Made by a program: the position numbers and the translations under genes. DNA of 64,000 nt from Diabrotica undecimpunctata (Eukaryota > Arthropoda > Insecta > Coleoptera > Chrysomelidae). Below, piece by piece: positions 1 to 12,256 of the stretch. Where the stretch lies: contig NC_092806.1 in the NCBI RefSeq assembly GCF_040954645.1, positions 73,162,141-73,226,140 of the forward strand, read 5' to 3'. The notes under the pieces were generated by a model that had not been told where the DNA came from, searched no databases, and worked only from the letters and a program-made list of their open reading frames with translations. Position 1 is the first letter of the stretch; each line of letters starts with the position of its first letter.

Positions 1-308
1 CCTGACCTCTGTGTGTTAAAGAAGATTTTGACGAAGCGAGCCCATATCTTCACAAGCAATTGTGAATAGCCGGGTTTGCAAAGCTTTACTTTTGAAAGAA
101 TTCACAATTTTTATTACCTCCTTGTGCACGTCATTTAAATCAGAATGTACTACCTTAGCAGCTAGAGCCTGTGGATGAAGGAAACAGTGTGTCCAGAATA
201 TATTTGGCATTATCGATTTTAATTTTGCAATGAGTAAGCTATTTTTGCCAGTCATAGCTTTAGCTCCGTCGCTACAAATAGCGACACATTTTTTTCCAAA
301 GATATATA
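1..308 (-). pseudogene. hAT-type transposase relic (SCAND3/ZBED5-like)
   Basis: On the minus strand the reading frame gives AICSDGAKAMTGK, then THCFLHPQALAAK, then IVNSFKSKALQTRLF and CEDMGS. These are hallmarks of the hAT-derived transposase family that includes SCAND3 and ZBED5. At 16-18 a TAA stop interrupts the frame, and the bases beyond it still read HTEVR in the same frame, which is the usual continuation of the family. So this is a nonsense-broken copy running off the left edge of the window. Upstream of about 308 the similarity stops. Family assignment is from motif memory; the break is seen directly. Confidence 0.72.
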
Positions 309-856
309 ATTAAATTATTAATAACACATTATCTGACGGGTTTTCAGCCTGTTACGCTCTAAAAATCGAATATATGCACCAAAAAACACAAAAAACGTCA
401 AGGTAACGAGGGGACATAAAAGTACATACTCAACCCCCCTGGCTTCTAGACTTATGGTATGACAGTTTACTCACCGAGATTTAACAACAGTATTTTATAA
501 ACGAGATTTTTTTAATAAGGAATAAAAAAGAGGCAATTAATTTTTGTAGGGTGCTGGTTTATTTGTTTGTATAGCTTTTCAAAGATAATTAAGAAAGGAA
601 AATAATATCAGAAAGATACTTTAGGGACAAGCTTGGATATGGGATTTATTTAAATTTTGATCTAGCTAAAATTCGGCAATCAAAAATAAGTAATAAAAGC
701 ATCACAAAAAGATCATGCATTGATGGAATCTAAAACGAATAAGATTTAAAATAAGTAAAAAATATAATATATCAGACCGATCAGAAGCCTTTTTCAAAAT
801 ATTTTTAAAATAAAAAGTCAACATAAAATTGGTTACTTTGAAAAATATAAAGTATG

Positions 857-921
<65 letters not shown>

Positions 922-2100
922 CTGTTATTGATATTTAATATGATTTATATTATACTTATATTTATTTTGTCGTTGCATAGTCTGTTGGCTTGTTAAATTT
1001 AGACAGATGAGTGCATAAATGAAGTACCTTAAATAAAAATGAAAATGACTAATAACTTACCATTATTAGTTCTGATGTTGTTTAGTAATCTCTACACAAA
1101 TACAGAGTAATCAATAAACAAACTGTCTATAAAAACATAAAATTGTTAATATCTTTCCACAAATAACACAGTTTCACGAATGGTGACTTCAACAATTTGT
1201 GACTCTCATTTATTATTGCTATTGCTAAAGTTGCTAATAACTTGCAATTGTTCCTTAAATGTATATCATGTCATGATTTAAAAATAGTTCCTCTGCAATA
1301 GTAATGTTAATAATCACACATCTATGGTTACTTAACGTCTATGCTGGACTGCATTTTTAATTTTTTTCGAAAAGGAATGTTTATTATGAAAAGGTGTAAC
1401 ACGTGATCTGAATTGATGGCACAACATGGACACCAATTAAAAAACAAATTAGTTACTCAGAGGATGTTTGAATAGATTTATTTATCCTCGAATAATATCA
1501 GGGTCATGTGAAAAATAGTACGGGTATTTACGTAATACAAAAATATTTTTTTATAGTGTATTCGTTTATACATTCATTGTTAAAACTGAAGAGCGGTTTA
1601 TGGTATTATCTTAATTAAATCCAAAAATAATATTTTCTGTAAGACCAACAACTTACTTCTGAATTGCTTTCTCGATTCGGAAAACAGGCCTCTGCCTATT
1701 AGAAATCGGTAATCAATAATTATCCTTGGAGAAAAAAAATTAAGGTCAAAAATAACTTTTCCACTAACATTTTCTTATCAACTAAATAATAATGAATTTA
1801 AATTTTTCTGAATAAAGATGTGTTTGGAATTGGAAGCAAATGGAACAAGTAAGTCAGAATGATTATGTTTCCATTGATTTGTGTTATTTATATATTTCAT
1901 GTATGAACTACATTGCTCACAAATCCTACAGTTTAACTTAAAACAAAAAAAAATTAACGTACAGCACAGTAAAGTTCTAAAAATTAAATATATTCAAATA
2001 GATGTAAGTGTATATAAAAATGAATTAAAACAGTAAAACTTTCACTTAATTTCGCTTAACCCTTGGTTGATATACGCTATTGCTACGTCGTTACATTTCA
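309..2100. other. No gene seen; AT-rich spacer
   Basis: Apart from the (TA)n array at 858-919 I see no coding frame with recognisable motifs, no terminal repeats and no RNA gene here. Confidence 0.5.
858..919. repeat. (TA)n microsatellite
   Basis: About 31 uninterrupted TA units. Similar arrays recur through the window, several next to Penelope or foldback elements. Confidence 0.97.
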
Positions 2101-2700
2101 TTAAGTCTGCATCAAAGCACTCTTGGTCACAGTTAGTTTACGAGACGACAATGCAGTAGGTGTCGAATTGATTCGGTCACACCACAAGCACAGCTGTCAT
2201 TTCTCTCAATATATCCCCAGGATACCATACTTTGTTTGGATCTTTCGACACCTGTAGAGTGTTTTCCATCTTTGCCAGTCAAGTTGTGCTGCTATAGTAG
2301 GAGTAATTCTGAGATATTTGTGATATATCCTATTTGCTGCTTTTACTTCATTATGGATCTCGTGGCTTTTGCATAGTGGGATAATGGCTCAACTGTGACA
2401 ACGAATGATGTTCTAAATTTAAATCGTTTATGTAGTTTAGTGTGCTGTTTAGTTCGTTTTGTCATCCTCTACGTTTTCCTTTTTTTGTTAACTGAGGAAG
2501 CGATTCCTGACAATGAGTAGAGGTGTTAAACTCTTGTTTTAATCGCTTCCAAATGGAGCAAGCATATTCTGCGGTTGATACGCAGAGTGCTACCGCTGTT
2601 GTTCGTTACACACTTGGGTTAGCTCTCCATCTGGACGGTGATAGTGTTTGTAGCACATGTGGGTCATAGCAGAAGCGTTCACGTCGTGAACGTACCTTTT
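2101..2700. other. Unassigned, less AT-rich stretch before a LINE
   Basis: Richer in G+C than the flanks, with no long frame. It resembles decayed repeat DNA and could be the 5' part of the LINE that follows, but I cannot show that. Confidence 0.3.
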
Positions 2701-2704
2701 CCGT

Positions 2705-5700
2705 ATGCAACATATACATTCCCCCCAACCAAGAACCTAACCATAACGAAATATCGGATCTCTTAGATCAAATATCTACTCCACGACTAACTGTCGGAGA
2801 TTTTAACGCACATAACCCTTTATGGGGTTCAAACAAAAATAACGAGTCTCAGTAGAAAAATAGAATCCCTTCTGGAAAAATTCAACCCAAATCTACTTAA
2901 TGATGGACAAGACACCCGTTTCGACATAAGAACGGGTGAAGGTTCTGCTATACACTTATCTATATGCGAACCATCAATAACGCATATGCTTTCATGGGAT
3001 GTATTACTGGAGCCATACGATAGTGGTCACTATCCTATTATAATTCATAACGAAGAATCATCTACAGCTATACCAGAAGTAAAATGGTACTTAAAAAATG
3101 CGGATTGGAAGAAATTTCAAAACCATATATATCCAACACAACTTGCATGTCGTAAATCAAAACAGTAATGTGAATGAAGAAGTAGATTTTATTACAAAAC
3201 TGATAATAGATTCAGCAGATAAAAATATTGGGAAAATTAACTTCGCCAGTAAATTTCATCCAGTTCCTTGGTGGAAGCATGAATGCAAACAAGCAATAGC
3301 ATTTAATAAATTCAAACGAAAGAAAAATGAACAAAACTCTTTAGAATTCAAACTACAACGAGCTATAGTCAGATTTGCTATCAAAAAAACAAAGTGCGAA
3401 TCTTGGACAACATAGGTTTCAACAATTGACAGTTCTACTCCAATGACAACTGTATGGAAAAAAGTAAAAATAATATCTGGTACAAAATCACACAAGTCGA
3501 TAAATCTGTTATAGCAAAATAATGTAATATACAAATTTCAAAAGAAAATATCAAATATACTGGTATTAGATTATGAAAAAAACTCAAACGATGCAAACTA
3601 TTCACCAAATTTCTTAAAGAACAACAGAAATGAAGAAAAATATACCATAGACTATGAAGATCAAAATAACAGCGAAATAAACTTTCCAACATCGATGGAT
3701 AAATTAGAAACGGTAATAAAAAACTGTACGAACTCGTGCCCTGGGCAGATAATATACCCACTATTTTTCTAAAAACCTTCACCTACCCATCTAAAGAATA
3801 CTTACTCAGTATGTACAACCTAATCTTCTCGAAAAATGTATTTCCATAATCCTGGAGAAATTCAATAATAATATTCCTATTCCTAAACAAAGTAAATCAA
3901 AATCAGATCCCGAAACATATAGGCCAATATCTCTTACTTGTAGTATGGGCAAAATGCTAGAGAAAATAAATAACAGATTCATTTGGTATCTGGAATCAAA
4001 GAACCTAATTAACCAGAACAAAGTGGCTTCCGAAAGCGTCGTTCTACTGTATTGGAATATTTTTCGACATTAGGAAAGCCTACGATTCAGTATGGAAATA
4101 TTCAATTTTAAAAATGCTCAGCGAATGGAAAATAAGAGGTAATATACTCAAATACATATTAAACTTATTAAAAAATAGACAATTTCAAGTCAGATTAGAC
4201 GGCGTGTATTCCTCAACAAAAAATCAAGAAAATGGTATACCACAGGGCTCGAACCATAGCACTACTCTGTTTCTTGTAGCTATGAATTCTATTACCGCAA
4301 AAATTAAACGTCCTGTAAAAGCTAGGCTGTATGCAGATGATTAAGTTATACTTTGTAGAAGAAAGAACCTAACAACCATCCATAACCATGTCCAAAAAGC
4401 CATAAATCATATTGAAGAATGGTCATTCACAAGTCGTCTTCAGTTCAATACCAAACCAAAGCAGTATGTTTTACGAAAAGTCACCAAATACAACCGAAGA
4501 ACTTATATTTAAATGGAGGACAGCTTAAATATGTAGACGAAGTTAGATTCCTTGGTATGATCTTTGACCAAAAACTAACTTGGAAGATACATTTAGAATA
4601 TTTAAAAAAAACATGTCAGCCTGGAATAAATTTGTTACGATTACTAGCAAACAAAAAATGGGGCGCCGACTCTTCTACATTACTACATATCTACAAGGCC
4701 CTAGTACGTTCCAAACTGGACTACGGCTCAATTGTTTACAACTTCTCCAAAAAAACGTACTTAAAAACAATAGATGTTATCCAAAATACAGGTCTTCAAA
4801 TTTCCTTAGGAGCACACCACACAAGTCCAATACAAATCTTACACTGGGAAACTGGAGGCATACCACTCGCGTTTAGAAGACAATATCTAAGTCTTTCTTA
4901 TGCCGCGGCAGTATCGTCTTATCAAGATAATCCAGTTATACACAACGTATTCGCTGACCGCTTCAAAAGTTGTTTCCAAACTTCAAATCGAACTGATCAC
5001 CCTTTCTATTACCGCCCACATACGTACTTGTTAACAATAGGTATCCATTTTCCAGACACCTGCGATATCTCCTCAATTCAAATCTCTCCTCCTTGGATAA
5101 TTCGACTTCCCTCTACTGACACCAGCTTATTGCGCCTAAACAAATCAGAAACGCAAGCGATTTAAATTAATCAAGAATTTCTTAAAATATTAAGCAAATA
5201 TGGTAGCTGTTTCAAAGTTTACACAGATGCCTCCAAAAACGAAGAAGAAACAGGGGCAGCAATATACTCATCAGATTATAGAGAAGCTTACAAATTACCT
5301 TCATAACAACAACGTTCTCTGCTGAACTGTATGCAATACTAAACGCACAAGTTCTGATAGTTAACAAAAATAAAAAGAGAAATATCATTATTACAGATTC
5401 TCCCCAGCTCAATAATGGCATTAAACTAACTCTACTGTAATTATCCACTACTCCTTCTCATTAAAAAGGAACTAAAACATGCAGAAAATATGAACATTAA
5501 AGTAAATTTTATATGGGTACCGTCACATACTGGAATCGAAGGAAACGAGGTTGTAGACAAAATAGCAAAAAATGCACCTACTAACCCAAACGCAGAAGAG
5601 AATACGAAATCTCTTCACACCGACCTGAAAGCATTATTTAAAGAAAAGATTAATACAATATGGCAGGATACATGGAAGAACTCCCCAACGAAGCTGTACG

Positions 5701-6215
5701 AAGTTGATATTAATCATCAAAAATTCCCAAAATTTAACAATAGAAGAGAACAAGTAGCCTTCACTCGCCTCCGGATTGGTCATACTCGGTTAACACACGA
5801 CTACCTACTAAAACGTGCTGATAAACCTGTGTGTAACATGTGTAAAAGTGTCTTAACGGTAAAACATTGTTTATTGCAGTGCCCCAAGTATTATGTGCAA
5901 CGCAAAATGTATAACATACCATCAACATTAAAAAGTGCTCTTGGAAAAGACAATGATACTAAAAATATTTTCGCTTTTGTCAAAGACTAAGCTGTTATCA
6001 AAAATCTAATATTTTACTTTGTATAGATTTAGGTTTATTTCTAATTGTGTATTGCTATGGTTAATATTCTATTGTTAAGTTCTAACTCTGTATCACAATT
6101 AATACACGCTAATATCCCTGCGTGGTTGATGCATCATGGAAGGAAAAAAAATGTCTTTATAATCTTATAATTTACAATAAAGTGGAAGTCGCTTTTCGAC
6201 TAGGTTAACTAACTC
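2705..6215 (+). mobile_element. Decayed non-LTR retrotransposon with endonuclease, RT and RNase H (I/Jockey-like)
   Basis: An apurinic endonuclease part opens it, with NIYIPPNQ followed by GDFNAHNPLWGS (about 2710-2850) and later DSGHYPIII (about 3020). Reverse transcriptase motifs follow: YRPISLT (3920), KAYDSVWK (4078), NGIPQGS (4231) and YADD (4330-4341). A TAA stop at 4342-4344 directly follows YADD, where the family normally has a hydrophobic residue. The thumb and connection region is intact at 4419-5165 (FLGMIFDQKLTW, SKLDYG). RNase H is split: YTDASK near 5220, and a clean frame at 5490-5990 with WVPSHTGIEGNEVVDKIAK, ending in a C-terminal C-x2-C...H...C zinc knuckle. Several frameshifts make it non-autonomous. 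The 3' UTR ends near 6215. RNase H argues for the I-like side of the Jockey/I group. Confidence 0.85.
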
Positions 6216-6231
6216 ATAATCAGTACATCCT

Positions 6232-6480
6232 CCTCCTAAGTGCCTTCTCTGTTGAGGTTTGCAATCAATATGGCAAATTTCTCTCTGTTCTGGGCTTGAT
6301 GAATTAATTCATTTTCTCTTGTGTGGGTCCAATCTCTGATGTTTTTTTTGCCAAGATTTTTTCTTTCGTTCTATGCCCCTTTTACCTTCAATCTTGCCTT
6401 CTAATATGCTCAAATTCTCTATGGCGCATTATGTATTCTAGATATGACGTCTTTCTAATTTTGATAGTATTGACCAGATG
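6232..6480 (-). mobile_element. LINE C-terminal fragment
   Basis: The minus strand carries LEGKIEGKRGIERKKKSW and RDWTH, the basic C-terminal stretch typical of many insect LINE ORFs, broken by frameshifts. No other domain is left. Confidence 0.4.
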
Positions 6481-6959
6481 AGGGCGTGTGTTCTGCTCTC
6501 ATTACTCTAATCTAATCTAATCAGTATATAAAAATGTTTTACTTATTTTTCTTCAATTTTAAGCAAACAAACGCACTGTTTGTTGGTATTTTTACTACCG
6601 CTGAATATCATTTTGGTTAACGTCGAAATTTATCTTCGATTTAAAACGATGCAGCCAGCGGAACCAAAAATAAGTGGAATTTTCCATCACATACTGCAGC
6701 GGATCTTAATCTCTTACGTGGCTATGACGAATGTGTCTGCAAGCAAAATAACGCGTTTGTATGTTCAAGACGATTATCTTCGATATATACGAGAAGTTGA
6801 AAAGCTTTGTTGCCTACTTGAATAAGAAACAAAAATTGGCGGCGTTGATTTAACAGACAACTATTTTCATTTTTATAGAGTTGCAAGAAATACAATAAAA
6901 AAAAATTATATGAAGATATTTTGGCATTTTTTAAGTGTAACTTTTGTAAACTCGCTCCA

Positions 6960-7160
6960 AATCTACCAGACCAATGGAGGAAAATTAAAAAGATTAAATT
7001 TTGTGATAGAGCTTGGCGAACAATTGTTAAAAAGTATAGGTGTACCACTGAATAAACAAAAGAGAAGATCGACGACTAAGATGTCGTCAAGATTCATAGA
7101 AAGACATTTTCCTTCATTAAGCCCATCAACAACTAAGGCAAAACCCAAGAAAAGGTAACT
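6960..7160 (+). pseudogene. piggyBac-like transposase C-terminal relic
   Basis: The frame reads KLKRLNFVIELGEQLLK, then SSRFIERHFPS, then PKKR. That order (helix, then RHFPS, then a basic linker before a Cys-rich domain) is what PGBD-type transposases show before their zinc finger. A short CRCNVCSDNKIRKK stretch near 7216, in another frame, would fit the Cys-rich tail. The catalytic region is not recognisable upstream. The assignment rests on short motifs. Confidence 0.4.
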
Positions 7161-7737
7161 CTTGTATAAAGTTTACGCAGTATACTCAAAAGATAATAAT
7201 ATACTTGTTCTTTGTAGATGTAATGTCTGTTCCGATAACAAAATAAGAAAAAAAGTTGGTACTGGTGTAAATAGTGTTATACTGATCGTTGTCTTGTATT
7301 CTGCTTTGGAATTTACCATACAAAGAACTGATTTGACAAATTTAAGTTTAGGTTTAAATAATATATTTAAATTTTGTACTGCTTGTAACAAAAATGTACG
7401 CATTTCCCATATATTTACTATTTTCAATGTTTGTAACGGATATATACGCGCTGACATAGAAGTTGGTGCTCTCGACGTAGGTATATGTCCGCCAGTGCAG
7501 AATTATTTGGCCATCTACAATTATTCGATTTATAGTTTTGCTTCTGGTCACTTAAGAGATTAAGTGGCTTAAGAAACAGCCACCATATAATTATTCAGAC
7601 CGATTCTGAACCAAAATCGATTGTGTTCGGTTTCCTGTGATAAAGCCTCCTAGTAAACCACACGTTTAGGGAGTATTACAAATTGTTTGTATATCTAAAT
7701 AGTTAGTTTAAAATTCCTCTTCGGAGGAAGCTGTTGT

Positions 7738-7835
7738 TTTTAAATGGGATTAAGTCACAATTGATTGTAATGATAATTACAGTTTTAACTAAAAAATTTG
7801 ACGTTTTGATTTCCACTTCGGAAAAAGAAAAAATG
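7738..7835 (+). repeat. Diverged arm of the 14.4-kb foldback family
   Basis: TTTAAATGGGATTAAGTCAC followed by GATTTCCACTTCGGAAA matches, with substitutions and a deletion, one arm of the palindrome at 14378-14595. No opposite arm is present here. Confidence 0.5.
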
Positions 7836-8930
7836 CCAAATGCCAAAAAAATTTAAATATTTTCTTAAAAAGAGTGTATAACCGCCAAACTTTTTATATA
7901 ACGAGGTTAAGACGAGGTTACGTCAACAACTTTGTGTCTTTTTAAGAAAATTCTTAAATAATTTTTTTGAGACCGATTTCAATTTGCATATTTGCCTAAG
8001 TCTATTAATAATGCATTTGTGTGTCATCATTAAAGCTTTATAATAGTGAACATTTGAAAATTATACTTTTTTTCCTCTTGAACAGATGACAACGGTCCCC
8101 CACTCCTTTCTTTCTAATTCAAAGTACTCGATTAAATTGAAAACGAGTTCTTGTGCTTGAGAGGTAAGAGTTTTTCCAGACATAATCTAAAAAAATTCAA
8201 TAAAATATTTTCTTTTTATTATTTCTTTCACTTTTTCAGAAACTTAAACCAAAACATTCCTTAACTGTGTGAATGAGGTTAACTTTGTATGTAAATTAAT
8301 GGCAAAATAAAATATACTTACCATAAAATTTCAAACTCCAATATAGAATTAGTTGTGAAAACAACTGTTTGTGTAATATAAAAAGTTTCTAAATGCAAAA
8401 ACAGAACAAATGAAAAGCAAAAAATACAAGAAACTAACAGCTGCAACTAAACAAACCAGAAACGTCACAAATTGTACTTAAAATCTGAAAATTTCCCCAA
8501 GCGTCTTTTTTGTACCCATCTCTTTTCGATGTACTGAGTCTAGAGCGTTCATAAAAATTACATGTGTCTTTACTTAATAACAGGCGGTAGCTAGTTTGAC
8601 TTTAGTTTCATGTATGAAAGACAATGATGCTAGATAACAAGTATGTGATTTATCTCGCCAGGTATTAATGACACACGGGTAAAGAACTACAGAGACACAA
8701 CTGTATAGTTGTATTTGTGTTTAATGACATTACTATCAGCCATATTGATATTACGTGTATTAAGTTGATGTTTAGTCTTTCTTACCTAATACGTCATCTT
8801 TTATCACTTTTTCGTTTTTACCTCTTCCTACTATATTTCTGGCAATAAAATTTAATATCCCATTTTCAAGAGTCCCTAAAAAACGACAGGGAAAGTAACA
8901 ACTAGGAACAGCGTACTCAGAAAGCTAATG
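7836..8930. other. No gene seen
   Basis: AT-rich sequence without convincing coding motifs or structured repeats. Confidence 0.45.
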
Positions 8931-8934
8931 GGAA

Positions 8935-9570
8935 GTATGGGGTGTACGTCCTGGCGTTTTAAGAACAACGGCACAGGCACTGTGTTTCTTAACTGCTGAA
9001 TATGCGTGCCCCGTTTGGGGCAGATCTGCCCACATCAAACAAGTTGATACTGCGCTAAATGAGACATGCAGGATAGTAACGGGGTACATGAAACCAACGC
9101 CACTCTCAAATTTATATAAAGCAGGTTTTGCAGAACCCTCAACATGCAGAGGCGTTTGGAGGCACATAGAGAAAATTAAACAAATCGCGGAAGGGCGGCA
9201 TGCCCTATACAAAGCTCTAAAACCACGAAAGTGACTAAAATCCAGGAAAAGCTTCCTTGGCACAGTGCAGTATGAACTACCTAAGTATTTTCCTCTTCCC
9301 CAGACTTTAAAACGTGGAAAACTATAAATATGATAAGAATGGGGGTCGCTCCAGTAAAATCAAAGATGACAAAATGGGGAAAATAGTCCAAGATGATGTT
9401 AACTGTGACTCTGGAGAAAAACAGAATATGACACATCTTCTTACATGCAGAAACTGTCCTCATCGATGTACCCTCGAAGATTTGTGGATCGGCAACAAAG
9501 ATGGAACCAACGTATATATACTGGACCGAAATTTTATGAATGACATGTCCGGACACGATAAAGTCAAGTA
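8935..9570 (+). mobile_element. LINE fragment: RT C-terminal region and zinc knuckle
   Basis: The plus strand reads VRPGVLRTTAQALCFL, then EYACPVWGRSAHIKQVD and NETCRIVTGYMKPTPLSNLY, typical of the post-RT part of an abundant insect LINE. A separate frame at 9314-9571 carries GEKQNMTHLLTCRNCP, the terminal His/Cys knuckle. The part normally lying between the two is shorter than expected, so an internal deletion is likely. An in-frame stop precedes the SRKSFLGT stretch. Confidence 0.7.
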
Positions 9571-9574
9571 AATT

Positions 9575-10220
9575 AAGAGTCCTTTTACACGATAATAAGG
9601 TGTTATAAATAATCGCACTTGAGACACCTTTAGTACTATCAATTATAACAACTTGGTCAGTGTTTTATCTAGGTTAAAAACTTTTTTGGTTTTTAATATT
9701 TTATGGCATATTCTACCTCTGCCTGTATAATTTCTGGACCACTAGTAGGTACGCTCTTGGTAAAGTCCAATATCATTATTTCTAAGATCAATAAAAACCT
9801 TGTTAATCAACAATGCCAATTAATACTTTGCACTTTAAATGGATTATGTTTAGTATTATATTCTTTAAATCATACTCGACGCACATACTCTGTCAGATAA
9901 AGGCTAGTTAGAATTTTAAAAGCGGACTTATATTTTTAATTCAACACCTAGGCAACTGTATTTAGTTTCGCCGGTAAATAGAAAATATTCAATACGGAAG
10001 TCTTTACTTAATTCACATCCTCAGTATCCGTCATGTTCTGCCGTTTTTAAACAGGTTCAATTTAAATTAAATAACGATATTGTATTTTGTCTAATATTGT
10101 CGTTCGATCTGTTTATCAGTAAGCGTAAGATCAATTATAATAATTATGAAGTATATAATTATAATTGACTTTTTGCACTTTTTATAACTTAACCATTCAT
10201 TTTTTGCGTATAAATATCTA
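9575..10220. other. No gene seen
   Basis: AT-rich spacer; the short frames here show no recognisable motif. Confidence 0.4.
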
Positions 10221-10224
10221 TTAT

Positions 10225-10500
10225 TTGTACGTATTCCTGTTCTGTCCGTGCCAGTTTCTTCCCAATTTCTCTTTGATGTCGTGTAGGCACCGTTTTTGTG
10301 ATCTTCCTCTACTACGAGGGTGCTCGCGTGGTCTCCAATGTATAATATTTCTCGTCCATCTTTCGTTATTTTGTCATATCACGTATCATTTGAGCAATTC
10401 TTCCAATTACATGTTCCACCATCGTCCTGCTTCACACGCCCTCATTTGTTATATGTTCTCTCAGAGAAATTCCTAAAGTAGCTCGTTCGATGACCCTCTG
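10225..10500 (-). mobile_element. LINE C-terminal fragment (same broad family as 55.2 kb)
   Basis: The minus strand reads IIHWRPREHPRSRGRSQKRC then HDIKEKLGRNWH, matching the RWTKRLLEWRPRE...RPPTKWTDDL pattern at 55154-55395. It is broken by stops and frameshifts. Confidence 0.6.
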
Positions 10501-10689
10501 TGTTGTTCTTAATCTATGGGCTGATAACTTTGCAAGTTTGTGAATATTTATAATTGCCGATTGCTTTTTTCACTATACTGAATATTCTTTCTCAGAATGC
10601 CACTCAATTATTTGTGCATTTTTGTTTTCAAGCAATTGTAGTCGATTTTTCAGGTTTCTTACGGAATCTGTTAATGTGATAAAATAAGC

Positions 10690-11376
10690 TTAATTATTCG
10701 CTCAAAGTAATTCTCCACAATATCAGTATTCAAATCTTTGTAGTAATCACCTGTGCGAACTGACCGAAATGTTAGCAAACCACCATTCAAAAAGCCATCT
10801 GTGCTGAGTGCTTCTTTTATTCCTGTAGATAGTCTATCTAAAAACGTTTGGCGAGAAGAGATTCTGTCATATCTTCCTAATTGTATATGTTATGGTCGTT
10901 TTCTACGTTTCATCCAAGTAGTACCATGTTTTATTTTGATTGCAGAAATCTCATATTTTTCGTAAAAATTTTCGCCTCTAATACATAATTATTGTAATAT
11001 AATTGAGATTTTTGGTTATTTTTTCCCAACTACCATTTAATTCCGGTGCAATCTTCCAAAGTATATATCTTTTTATTTCAGTTTTTCCCTTATCCAAAAT
11101 TGTATCTAAAGTTGGAATTTAGTTATTAAAACAGAAGTAATGTACTTTTCTTCTATTGATATAATTTTCGTGTTCATTCATAGGTTTCTCAAGCCTTCTT
11201 GAGGATGGTTTTGATTGCTTTATGTTTTCAACATTTCCGTCACATAGACTTTCCAACTTCCGGTCATTACGTACAATTATTTTTACACAAAATGAATATT
11301 TAGTCGCACGTTTACATGGATTAAATCTCGAAGACTTCCCTGAATCACTGAATGAATTGAAAATAACGAATTTCAC
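10690..11376 (-). pseudogene. Tc1/mariner-superfamily transposase relic
   Basis: From the 5' side on minus: a basic N-terminal stretch (11119-11376), IPTLDTILDKGKTEIKRY (about 11100), TWYYLDET near 10910-10940 (first catalytic Asp), and DGFLNGGLLTFRSVRTGDYY then LNTDIVENYFE (10690-10800). This order fits the DDE_3-type insect Tc1-like proteins, as does the relic at 14.7-15.9 kb. The second Asp and the last acidic residue lie beyond the preserved part. Frameshifts are present. Confidence 0.5.
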
Positions 11377-11605
11377 TTTTAATAATACAAAATAAAGTGA
11401 TATACATTTTTTATTTACTATAACATAAATTAAAAAGTTTTCTCAACGAGTAGACAAACTCGACTGTATTAGAAAATTTTCTGGATAACTATTTCCAACT
11501 AAGTAAAAAAACGACAGGAGACTGTGAATAACAAATTTCAAGCAGGAACTGCAACAGCGACTGTATACTTGAAACCTCCTATTTGATGATGATAATAATC
11601 TCGAC

Positions 11606-11608
<3 letters not shown>

Positions 11609-11684
<76 letters not shown>
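11609..11684. repeat. (TA)n microsatellite, left flank of the Penelope element
   Basis: About 38 TA units ending 35 bases before the inverted repeat of the Penelope-like element. The opposite flank is also a (TA)n array. Confidence 0.97.
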
Positions 11685-11687
<3 letters not shown>

Positions 11688-11774
11688 AAAAGAAGTCTTT
11701 GCTGCCAACGTTAGAAAACGGAGCTTTGAGGTTTATTGGGATTTGCAGCGGTGAAATAAGTGTACTCTTTTAAC

Positions 11775-11822
11775 TAAGTTTCAAGCTTTCGAAAATGTTT
11801 ATTTTCATCATCAGGAAAAACT
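11775..11822 (-). ncRNA. Hammerhead-ribozyme-like motif, left arm of Penelope element
   Basis: On minus: CTGATGA (11808-11814), a 6-bp stem II (GAAAAT/ATTTTC, AAAC loop), GAAA, then the short palindrome of stem III (A-GC-T) and a T at the cleavage position. Stem I pairs TTTC with GAAA. All hammerhead core positions are present. Same motif as 13541-13590. Confidence 0.6.
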
Positions 11823-12256
11823 GAAATAAAGTGCTAATGTTAGTAAAGCATCCTCGAAACTTATTAAGAGTGTAAAAGGTTATAAAAACTTACGTTATTG
11901 AGATTTGTCTTTCGTGGATGTTCTACTCACATGTGACAATATCACGCACCACTCATTGATTGAGTCAATAATTAAATAATCTATAAATTGCATGGTGTAA
12001 AAGACCAAACTTGACAATTATTATTACTTTTAACACATAAGAAAAAGACAAATGGCCACGTGTGCCGGCCAACAGTGGAGTGTTAGGTTAAGAGTAGCTG
12101 TCATTCCTGGACATGGCAAATGACAGAACTTCTTCTTGTTTTCTTTGTCTTATGTAGTACTACTAATATTACACATCAAAATTTAACAAGGATTGATTTA
12201 GGTTGAAAGAACAATTTTTAAGATGAGAATATACTAAATGAAGAAACCTGGAAACT